6,768 nt of DNA, taken from assembly GCA_017551465.1 (NCBI GenBank), contig JAFZLN010000167.1, forward strand, positions 1-6,768, given 5' to 3'. Made by a program: the position numbers and the translations under genes. Of this stretch, positions 1-4,516 are shown one piece after another. This DNA comes from Bacilli bacterium. Lineage in GTDB: Bacteria > Bacillota_I > Bacilli_A > RFN20 > CAG-826. Position 1 is the stretch's first letter, and the number at the start of each line of letters is the position of its first letter. Below the pieces are notes generated by a model that ran no database searches, had not been told where the DNA came from, and saw only the letters and a list, made by a program, of their open reading frames with translations.

Positions 1-55
1 AGACTACTTTGTAATAATAGACACGTTGCGAATAGCTTCAAGGAGGTGAATATAC

Positions 56-232
56 ATGCCAAAGACTTCAGTTCGTGAAAACGAAACCTTAGATGATGCT
101 CTTCGTAGATTCAAAAGACAAGTCAATAAAGCTGGTACCATTCAAGAAGCTCGTAAGAGAGAGTTCTTCTTAAAGAAATCCCTTAAGAGAAAAGTGAAGA
201 GCGAAAACGCTCGTCGCAAAAACCGCAAGTAA
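56..232 (+). CDS. rpsU: 30S ribosomal protein S21
   Basis: The product is a 58-residue, highly basic protein recognised as ribosomal protein S21, a late-binding small-subunit protein near the 16S rRNA 3' end that takes part in translation initiation. Family marks that can be read are the N-terminal SVRENETLDDALRRFKR stretch (about residues 5-21), the following AGTIQEARKREFF segment (26-38), and a Lys/Arg-rich tail ending RRKNRK. Its length is normal for Firmicutes S21. The ATG at 56 is fixed by a near-perfect Shine-Dalgarno site, AAGGAGGTGA at 40-49, six bases upstream. No promoter can be assigned with confidence because only 55 bases precede the gene; TAATAAT at 12-18 could be part of a -10 box. 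The tRNA gene follows after 39 bases with no promoter or T-tract terminator between them, so the two are probably co-transcribed. Confidence 0.97.
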   Translation: MPKTSVRENETLDDALRRFKRQVNKAGTIQEARKREFFLKKSLKRKVKSENARRKNRK

Positions 233-237
233 AAAAT

Positions 238-266
238 TGCTCGAAGGTCATAAGGACTGACGAGCA
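238..266 (+). other. Hairpin between rpsU and tRNA gene
   Basis: TGCTCG (238-243) pairs with CGAGCA (261-266), and an inner GTC (247-249) can pair with GAC (255-257) across a symmetric internal loop. No T-tract follows, so it does not look like a terminator. A likely role, by inference only, is to mark the rpsU 3' end or provide a processing site where a joint rpsU-tRNA transcript is cut to release the tRNA 5' leader. Confidence 0.45.
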
Positions 267-271
267 CTGAT

Positions 272-347
272 CGCGGAGTAGAGCAGTGGTAGCTCGTCAG
301 GCCCATAACCTGGAGGTCGCAGTGTTCAAATCCTGCCTCCGCAACCA
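272..347 (+). tRNA. tRNA-Met (CAT), initiator type
   Basis: A cloverleaf can be folded by hand. The acceptor stem is CGCGGAG (272-278) with CTCCGCA, then discriminator A and an encoded CCA (345-347). The D stem is GAGC/GCTC, the anticodon stem TCAGG/CCTGG, and the loop CCCATAA carries the CAT anticodon. The C1:A72 mismatch is a hallmark of bacterial initiator (formyl-Met) tRNA, and the overall sequence resembles known fMet genes. Oddities: position 33 reads C where U is nearly universal; the third anticodon-stem pair is A29-U41, so only two of the usual three G-C pairs remain; the base pair 27-43 is U-G; the D-loop is short (7 nt); and the T-arm has 18 rather than 17 nt, with an extra T that must bulge (GCAG-T-G against CCTGC). 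It lies downstream of rpsU and before a strong terminator. It could be a working variant or a drifting extra copy. Confidence 0.9.
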
Positions 348-357
348 ATCACATATT

Positions 358-389
358 ACAGTATCGATACAAATCGGTACTGTTTTTTT
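358..389 (+). terminator. Intrinsic terminator of rpsU-tRNA unit
   Basis: ACAGTATCGAT (358-368) pairs over 11 bp with ATCGGTACTGT (373-383), with a single T-G wobble and an ACAA loop, followed by seven Ts. It lies 11 bases after the tRNA CCA and ends the rpsU-tRNA transcript. Thirty bases of it recur with one change at 1198-1227. Confidence 0.93.
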
Positions 390-400
390 ATTTATTATTG

Positions 401-413
401 TAAAATAACTACA
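401..413 (+). promoter_or_regulatory. Possible -10 box for a leaderless transcript
   Basis: TAAAAT at 401-406, directly preceded by TTG, resembles a sigma-A -10 box. Standard spacing would put the transcript start at or within a base of 413, which is the A of the lipoprotein ATG. No good -35 is seen: the expected place, about 377-383, lies in the right arm of the preceding terminator (TACTGT). Support is therefore partial. Confidence 0.4.
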
Positions 414-1108
414 TGAAGTCTTATATTATTGTCCCTCTTGTGATTGCCGCTCTTTCCGTAACTTCATGTTTTCATGCTAATGAAGGAATTAGTGAGCATC
501 ACGATATTGTGTATACAAACGAGATCATCGATAAAAAGGCTCTAGATAAGTACTTTTTAAATAATAATGATTTATATCCATCTTATGAAAAATTAAAAGA
601 AAATTGCCCTGATTTATTAGACCATGTCAAATGCATTGAATCGGCAGGAGGCTTTTACGCTTCTGGTTTATCGATGTTTCGCTTTTCATCAACTAGCAAT
701 GGCTTTTTAGATGGAGAAACTTTTTTGCTAGATAAATGTTATGATGGTGATTATTACTTCCAATTAGGACAAGCTTTTGGTGGCTACGGAGTTACTGATT
801 TTGTAAGAAGACAAGGAGATACTGGTTTCTGGATTTTCTTCTTATATTCCTTTGGAAGTGGAATTCATCAAACACGTGTTGGAGCTTATGAAATAGGACG
901 CCACCGATTATATTCTTTTGATACTGTAAAATTAGAAGACCATAAGGATTTCACATTAGTGGTGGACGAGCAGAGGAACATTGATGTTTATGAAGCCACA
1001 ATTGATGCGCAATATGATGAAAACAACTTCGAGACATTTAATATTGTTAAGGGCAAACTAGTTGTTGATAACGTTGATGATTATAATAAACAATTGATTT
1101 CAAAGTGA
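413..1108 (+). CDS. Uncharacterised lipoprotein
   Basis: This is a 231-residue protein that I do not recognise. Residues 1-19 form a short lipoprotein signal: a Lys at residue 2, a hydrophobic core (IIVPLVIAAL, 5-14) and a lipobox ending VTSC, with Cys19 as the expected lipidated residue. It is therefore predicted to be anchored on the outer face of the membrane. The mature part is acidic and aromatic-rich, with two more Cys residues close together (65 and 73) and one at 109. A Gly/Phe/Tyr-rich middle (about 110-170, including FGGYG and FGSGIHQ) looks like a beta-rich core; no catalytic motif stands out. The ATG at 413 is the only plausible start, because an in-frame TAA lies at 401-403 and a later start would remove the signal. 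No Shine-Dalgarno is seen. The gene stands alone between two near-identical terminators and stops at TGA, showing that UGA is not read as Trp here. Confidence 0.8.
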   Translation: MKSYIIVPLVIAALSVTSCFHANEGISEHHDIVYTNEIIDKKALDKYFLNNNDLYPSYEKLKENCPDLLDHVKCIESAGGFYASGLSMFRFSSTSNGFLDGETFLLDKCYDGDYYFQLGQAFGGYGVTDFVRRQGDTGFWIFFLYSFGSGIHQTRVGAYEIGRHRLYSFDTVKLEDHKDFTLVVDEQRNIDVYEATIDAQYDENNFETFNIVKGKLVVDNVDDYNKQLISK

Positions 1109-1142
1109 CGCATTATAAAAACTCTTAAAAATTGAAGGGCAA

Positions 1143-1157
1143 GCAATTTCAAATTGC
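1143..1157 (+). other. Small hairpin after lipoprotein gene
   Basis: GCAATT (1143-1148) and AATTGC (1152-1157) form a perfect 6-bp stem with a 3-nt TCA loop. Flanking GGCAAGC (1138-1144) and GCTTATTGCC (about 1179-1188) are also partly complementary. It lies in the lipoprotein 3' untranslated region, well before the terminator. A structured 3' end is possible but unproven. Confidence 0.3.
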
Positions 1158-1197
1158 ATTTGTATTATTTCTCTCGCTTATTGCCAGATGATAACTG

Positions 1198-1227
1198 CAG
1201 TATCAATACAAATCGGTACTGTTTTTT
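1198..1227 (+). terminator. Terminator of lipoprotein gene, repeat of 359-388
   Basis: CAGTATCAAT and ATCGGTACTG fold into a stem with the same ACAA loop as the terminator at 358-389, followed by six Ts. The only difference from the first copy over 30 bases is A at 1205 in place of G at 366. This puts an A-C mismatch inside the stem, so this copy should be somewhat weaker. Its T-tract runs directly into the -35 box of the next operon. Confidence 0.85.
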
Positions 1228-1228
1228 A

Positions 1229-1256
1229 TTGACTTTTACAACGTAATGACTATGAT
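1229..1256 (+). promoter_or_regulatory. Sigma-A-like promoter of the regulator-ABC operon
   Basis: TTGACT (1229-1234) and TATGAT (1251-1256) match the -35 and -10 consensus in five of six positions each, with a 16-bp spacer. The start of transcription would fall near 1263, giving an untranslated leader of about 24 bases. That places the GTAAG repeats exactly at and just after the start, where a repressor could block transcription. Confidence 0.75.
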
Positions 1257-1259
1257 TAA

Positions 1260-1286
1260 GTAAGAAAGGTAAGAAAAGTAAGAATT
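1260..1286 (+). repeat. Three tandem 9-bp repeats before the regulator gene
   Basis: GTAAGAAAG, GTAAGAAAA and GTAAGAATT follow one another at 1260, 1269 and 1278 with an exact 9-bp period, ending immediately before the ATG at 1287. The GTAAG core is unchanged in all three. The position at the predicted transcript start suggests an operator, perhaps for the AbrB-type protein encoded next. The same purine-rich stretch must also serve as the ribosome-loading region, since no other Shine-Dalgarno is seen (AAAGG at 1265-1269 is 17 bases from the ATG). Confidence 0.65.
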
Positions 1287-1496
1287 ATGAAAGAAGTATA
1301 CGAAGACGATAGATTTATAGTTAGCGTCAAGGTTGGACCTAAAGGTCAAATCACAATTCCAGTGGAAGCTAGAAAGATGTTTAACATCAAAGAAGGAGAA
1401 TCCTTGCTTGTGCTAGGCGATAAGAAAAGAGGCGGTATCGCCATTATGAAAGCCGATATCTTCTACGCCATGATGGATAAAGAGGAAAAGAAATAA
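1287..1496 (+). CDS. AbrB/MazE/SpoVT-family DNA-binding regulator
   Basis: This 69-residue protein carries one SpoVT-AbrB swapped-hairpin DNA-binding domain at about residues 12-58. The diagnostic stretch is VGPKGQITIPVEARKMFNI (16-34), followed by the KEGESLLVLGD turn (35-45). The family binds DNA as a dimer through its basic hairpins (here K15, K19 and R29). The C-terminal tail MMDKEEKK is short and charged, with no second domain, so it is a minimal regulator. It opens an operon: the stop is one base before the ATPase ATG, and the permease overlaps the ATPase. That order suggests it controls its own exporter operon, probably through the 9-bp repeats at 1260-1286. A MazE-type antitoxin is the other reading of this fold, but no toxin gene lies beside it. 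The family call is firm; the target and signal are inferred. Confidence 0.88.
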   Translation: MKEVYEDDRFIVSVKVGPKGQITIPVEARKMFNIKEGESLLVLGDKKRGGIAIMKADIFYAMMDKEEKK

Positions 1497-1497
1497 T

Positions 1498-2370
1498 ATG
1501 CAACAAGTTTTAAAACTAGAGAAGGTGGATAAGAGTTACCCATCCTTCCATTTGAAAGAAGTGTCTTTCGAAGTTAAACCTGGACAAATCATGGGTTTTA
1601 TCGGCCGTAATGGTGCGGGTAAAACAACTACCCTTAAGTGCATCATGAATCTCGTCCATTATGAAAGTGGCAAGATCTATGCTTTTGATACGGACATGAA
1701 TGCAAACGAACTCGAAAACAAACAAAGAATTGGTTTTGCGCTAAGTGAACTTAACTATTATCCAAACAAAACCATTCGTCAATTAATGAATGTCACTAAG
1801 AGATTCTATAAGAACTTTGATGAACATAAGTTTAATGAAGCTTGCCGTTTATTTAATTTAAACCTCGATAAGAAGCTCGAAGAGTTAAGTAGTGGTATGA
1901 AAGTTAAATATTCCGTCGCCATTGCTTTATCTCATCATGCAGAATTATTAATTTTAGATGAACCAACATCAGGTCTAGATCCTGTTTCTAGAGATGAAAT
2001 CTTAGACATCTTCCGCCAGATTGTTAAAAACAAAGATAGAGCGATTCTCTTCTCCACACATATCACCAGTGACTTAGATAAATGCGCTAGTGATATCACT
2101 TATATCCATAACGGAGAAATCATCTATACAGGTACTAAAAAAGACTTCATCAATTCCTATTTATTTATCAAAGATAAATCTATGAATAAGGATTTATTAA
2201 ATGAATACATTGCCTATAAGGAATTCGATGATCGTATCGAAGGCTTAATAGCCGCGGATAAGAAAGACTTATTCATCGAAAAAGGCATTGAACCACAAGA
2301 ACCAGATTTAGAACAAATCATGGTGTATGTTGAAAGGAGCAAGGACCAAAATGAAAGCTTTGATTTATAA
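1498..2370 (+). CDS. ABC-2 type exporter ATP-binding protein
   Basis: This 290-residue ATPase would power an ABC exporter from the cytoplasmic face. Visible motifs are Walker A GRNGAGKT (36-43), an unusual Q-loop region FALSEL (80-85) with Ser/Glu where many families have Gln, a variant signature LSSGM (130-134) in place of LSGGQ, Walker B LLILDEP (150-156) with catalytic Glu155, D-loop SGLD (158-161) and H-loop His188. The changed Q-loop and signature resemble the BcrA/YtrB-like ATPases that pair with ABC-2 permeases. Residues after about 215 form a charged C-terminal extension, also common in that group. The start is supported by AGAGGA at 1481-1486 and by the one-base gap after the regulator stop. 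The permease start lies inside the end of this gene, implying coupled translation. The substrate is unknown; peptide, antimicrobial or lipid export are possibilities from family knowledge only. Confidence 0.95.
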   Translation: MQQVLKLEKVDKSYPSFHLKEVSFEVKPGQIMGFIGRNGAGKTTTLKCIMNLVHYESGKIYAFDTDMNANELENKQRIGFALSELNYYPNKTIRQLMNVTKRFYKNFDEHKFNEACRLFNLNLDKKLEELSSGMKVKYSVAIALSHHAELLILDEPTSGLDPVSRDEILDIFRQIVKNKDRAILFSTHITSDLDKCASDITYIHNGEIIYTGTKKDFINSYLFIKDKSMNKDLLNEYIAYKEFDDRIEGLIAADKKDLFIEKGIEPQEPDLEQIMVYVERSKDQNESFDL

Positions 2371-3034
2371 AGAACTCAAACTAGCAATGCATCCTATTTG
2401 CTATGTCTTTATTTGCTTATTTCCACTTATGATTTTGATTCCATCCTATCCTTTAGGTATTGGATTCATCTACATCTTATCTTGTTATCCAATCCTCTTC
2501 TTAGGGGCGAATAAAGGTCAACAAAGTAACGATTTGCTCTATTCAACTTTATTGCCAGTTCGTAAGAAAGACATAGTCTTGGCAAGAATATTTACCGTTA
2601 TTCTCATGCAATTAGCCTTTATCTTAATCCAATGCGCTTTATTTCCATTAGCGTTATTGATTAATAACTCCATTAAAGCGGCAGCGGAAAACCCAGCGGA
2701 TTATGTCGTTCCAGGATTAGGACCTAATAGTTTTGTCTTATTACTTGGTATCGCTATCATTGGCTACGCTATCGCGGACTTAATCTTCTTCCCAATCTAC
2801 TATAAACATGGTAAATCCATTGTGATGTCCACCTTATTCACAATCTTAGGATTTGTGGTCTATATTGGCTTATTCACAGTTGGTCTACCATATATCCCAG
2901 GATTAGGATTTCTCAATAGCTTACACATTGGTATTCAATTTGCGATACTAGGTTTAGCCCTTCTCATCTCGTTTGGGTTGCATACAGTTGTCTATCACGT
3001 TTCTTCAAAACGTTTAGAGAAAGTCGACTTCTAA
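2351..3034 (+). CDS. ABC-2 type transporter permease
   Basis: This 227-residue integral membrane protein is the expected partner of the ATPase encoded before it. About six hydrophobic segments can be read: near 16-33, 35-53, 80-104, 127-151, 157-182 and 193-217. The first is preceded by the amphipathic start KALIYKELKLAM. The cytoplasmic loop motif LPVRKKDIVLAR (68-79) is typical of small ABC-2 permeases and follows the second segment as expected. I place the start at ATG 2351, not at the upstream in-frame ATG 2327. AAAGGAG at 2333-2339 lies 11 bases before 2351, and the protein then begins with the usual M-K-x-L-I-x-K-E pattern. The gene overlaps the ATPase by 20 bases. With one ATPase and one permease the working exporter would be a dimer of each (inference). 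Confidence 0.9.
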   Translation: MKALIYKELKLAMHPICYVFICLFPLMILIPSYPLGIGFIYILSCYPILFLGANKGQQSNDLLYSTLLPVRKKDIVLARIFTVILMQLAFILIQCALFPLALLINNSIKAAAENPADYVVPGLGPNSFVLLLGIAIIGYAIADLIFFPIYYKHGKSIVMSTLFTILGFVVYIGLFTVGLPYIPGLGFLNSLHIGIQFAILGLALLISFGLHTVVYHVSSKRLEKVDF

Positions 3035-3039
3035 AAGAG

Positions 3040-3056
3040 TTGATGATGTTCATCAA
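3040..3056 (+). other. Short hairpin after permease gene
   Basis: TTGATGA (3040-3046) and TCATCAA (3050-3056) form a perfect 7-bp stem with a 3-nt TGT loop, five bases after the permease stop. No T-tract follows. It sits just ahead of the true terminator and may protect the messenger 3' end. Confidence 0.4.
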
Positions 3057-3067
3057 ACGAAAACAAT

Positions 3068-3089
3068 AGACCCCAAGGGGGTCTTTTTT
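3068..3089 (+). terminator. Intrinsic terminator of the regulator-ABC operon
   Basis: AGACCCC (3068-3074) pairs perfectly with GGGGTCT (3078-3084) around a 3-nt loop, followed by a run of Ts to 3089. It is G-C rich in an AT-rich background and lies 34 bases after the permease stop. Confidence 0.95.
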
Positions 3090-3150
3090 CATGGTTGGAG
3101 GAGGATATCTGCGACCTATCAGGTTATATCACAACAAGTATTGTGGCTTT

Positions 3151-3180
3151 TTGATTACAATATGCTGAAAATGATATATT
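3151..3180 (+). promoter_or_regulatory. Candidate upstream promoter for the surface-protein gene
   Basis: TTGATT (3151-3156) and TATATT (3175-3180) form a plausible sigma-A promoter with an 18-bp spacer. Transcription would start near 3187 and give a leader of about 95 bases that includes the hairpin at 3243-3265. Confidence 0.5.
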
Positions 3181-3205
3181 TTGCATTTTGTTTATTAAAA
3201 ATCTA

Positions 3206-3234
3206 TTGATTATTACTTAACAAATATGTAGTAT
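3206..3234 (+). promoter_or_regulatory. Candidate downstream promoter for the surface-protein gene
   Basis: TTGATT (3206-3211) and TAGTAT (3229-3234) are separated by 17 bp. The start would be near 3241, so the transcript would begin almost exactly at the foot of the hairpin at 3243. The -10 match is only four of six, and the region is very AT-rich, so a chance match is possible. Confidence 0.45.
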
Positions 3235-3242
3235 TTAGTGCT

Positions 3243-3265
3243 ACGAATTTTCGTATTCGTTTTTT
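3243..3265 (+). terminator. Terminator-like hairpin in the leader, just before the ribosome site
   Basis: ACGAAT (3243-3248) and ATTCGT (3255-3260) form a perfect 6-bp stem with a 6-nt loop, followed by a T run at 3260-3265. The Shine-Dalgarno GAGGAG (3268-3273) starts three bases later and the ATG is at 3282. It could be an attenuator, a 5' stabilising hairpin, or the terminator of some now-lost upstream transcript. The stem is short, so termination strength is doubtful. Confidence 0.5.
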
Positions 3266-3281
3266 ATGAGGAGAACTTAAT

Positions 3282-4046
3282 ATGAAAAAGCTTCCTATAA
3301 TTATTTCAGTAATTGCTTCATTGACTGTCGGTGTAGCCGTTGGATTAACCATTGGTTTTGCCGCTAGCCGCACACAAACAAAACCTATCACAAGTAGCTC
3401 GTCTACCATAAGTAGTCAATCTTCTTTTAGTAGTGAACCTTCTACAAGTAGTTTACCTATCATAGAAAATTTCACAGTTTCTTTTAAAAACTATGATGGC
3501 ACATTGTTAAGTGAAGCAGTCGTGAAAAAAGGTGAGACCGCTATCTATAATGGCCCAACACCTACACGAGCGGAAACTTCTGAATATACATATACATTTA
3601 ATGGCTGGGACCAACCACTAGAAAATATTACTAGTGACTGTGTTCGTATCGCCCAATACATCGAAACACTCAAGCCAGTTACTAATTATTACAAAGTAAC
3701 ATTTAAGAATTATGATGGTTTGCTTTTACAAGAAACAACAGTTGAAGAAGGTAAGAATGCTGTCTACTCTGGACAAACTCCAACTAAACCATCAACTTCT
3801 ACCCACACCTATACATTTACTGGTTGGGATGGTTCTTTAGAAAATATCACAAGCGATTGTGTGCGTGTCGCGCAATTTAGTGAAACTCAAACGAAGTTTA
3901 TCGTTTCCTTCAAAAACTATGATGGCACATTGCTCTATGAAACATATGTCGAAAGTGGCAAGACCGCGACATATGTGGGACCAGTGCCTACAAGAGAGGA
4001 AACTTCTGAATACACATACACTTTAATGGTTGGGATCATTCTTTAG
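3282..4046 (+). CDS. N-terminal fragment of the repeat surface protein
   Basis: As written, translation from ATG 3282 gives 254 residues. GAGGAG at 3268-3273, eight bases upstream, supports the start. Residues 1-3 are MKK, then a hydrophobic segment (about 4-28) ending GFAAS: either a signal peptide cut near Ala/Ser 27-29 or an uncleaved membrane anchor. A Ser-rich, low-complexity linker follows (37-58). Then come repeats 1 (64-126) and 2 (137-199) and the first two thirds of repeat 3 (206-247). Each has V-[ST]-F-K-N-Y-D-G near its start and Y-T-[FL] then GWD near its middle. After T247 the frame is wrong: the tail LMVGIIL replaces the expected FNGWD and ends at TAG. If made, this would be a short exported product with two and a half repeats and no LRR domain. 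Confidence 0.75.
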   Translation: MKKLPIIISVIASLTVGVAVGLTIGFAASRTQTKPITSSSSTISSQSSFSSEPSTSSLPIIENFTVSFKNYDGTLLSEAVVKKGETAIYNGPTPTRAETSEYTYTFNGWDQPLENITSDCVRIAQYIETLKPVTNYYKVTFKNYDGLLLQETTVEEGKNAVYSGQTPTKPSTSTHTYTFTGWDGSLENITSDCVRVAQFSETQTKFIVSFKNYDGTLLYETYVESGKTATYVGPVPTREETSEYTYTLMVGIIL

Positions 4047-4516
4047 AAAATGTCACCAGCGATTTAATTTGTGTTGCTCAATATGCTCAAGTTCAAAAAC
4101 CAATCACAATTTATTACAAAGTAACTTTCAAAAACTATGATGGTGCATTGCTACAAGAAGTATCTGTTGAAGAAGGCAAAAGTGCCTCCTATAGTGGTCC
4201 AACTCCTACAAAGCCAAATACTCCTGAACATACATATACATTCATTGGTTGGGATGAATCATTAGAGAATATCACCAGTGACTGTGTGCGTGTCGCACAA
4301 TACTCGGAGAGCAACGTTGAATACACTGTTAAATTCTATAGTGAAGATAATCAATTACTCTATACAGATGTCGTTTATTATCAACAAACCGCTACATATT
4401 ATGGTCCAACACCTACAAAAGCGGCCACATCCGCTTACTATTACACATTTAATGGTTGGGATAAGGATTTAACTTGTGTGACTAAATCTTTCTCCACAAA
4501 GCCTGTTTTTGATGCC
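3471..4516 (+). repeat. Five coding repeats, in an A-B-A-B-C order
   Basis: Repeat 1 (3471-3659), 2 (3690-3878), 3 (3897-4084), 4 (4112-4303) and 5 (4319-4516) each encode about 63-66 residues. Repeats 1 and 3 share GTLL, PTR.ETSEYTYT and long DNA identities such as AACTATGATGGCACATTG. Repeats 2 and 4 share YYKVTFKNYDG, LLQE, VEEGK and TPTKP. The 1-2 linker KPVTNYYKV matches the 3-4 linker KPITIYYKV. This points to duplication of a two-repeat unit of about 426 bp. Repeat 5 is diverged (KFYSEDNQLL, no NITSDC). The missing base lies in repeat 3. Confidence 0.85.

Noticed and set aside
272..347. Elongator tRNA-Met or tRNA-Ile with modified CAT anticodon
   Set aside because: The unpaired C1:A72 end and overall match to initiator sequences argue for the initiator class, despite its variant anticodon stem.
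142..348. Reverse-strand open frame across rpsU and the tRNA
   Set aside because: It is antisense to two certain genes, has no ribosome site and resembles nothing known. The other reverse-strand frames (1516-1725, 3203-3409, 4732-4917, 5555-5758) are rejected for the same reason.
1287..1496. MazE-type antitoxin of a toxin-antitoxin pair
   Set aside because: The fold is shared, but the next gene is an ABC ATPase and no small toxin gene lies on either side.
2327..2350. Permease start at the earlier in-frame ATG 2327
   Set aside because: AAAGGAG lies inside that extension and is well placed for ATG 2351, and the extra residues MLKGARTK do not look like the usual permease start.
3130..3150. Second terminator at CACAA-CAAGTA-TTGTG plus T run
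   Set aside because: The stem is only 5 bp, and a strong terminator already lies at 3068-3089, so there is nothing left for it to terminate.
4017..4026. Programmed -1 ribosomal frameshift at TACACTTTAATG
   Set aside because: A -1 slip is the right direction, but the site lacks an X-XXY-YYZ slippery heptamer (the first codon would have to move from ACT to CAC), and no clear downstream stem is seen. Simple base loss relative to the sister repeat explains it better.
3471..4516. CRISPR-like or non-coding repeat array
   Set aside because: The repeats are about 190-200 bp, diverged at third codon positions, and encode a conserved protein motif. They are coding repeats.
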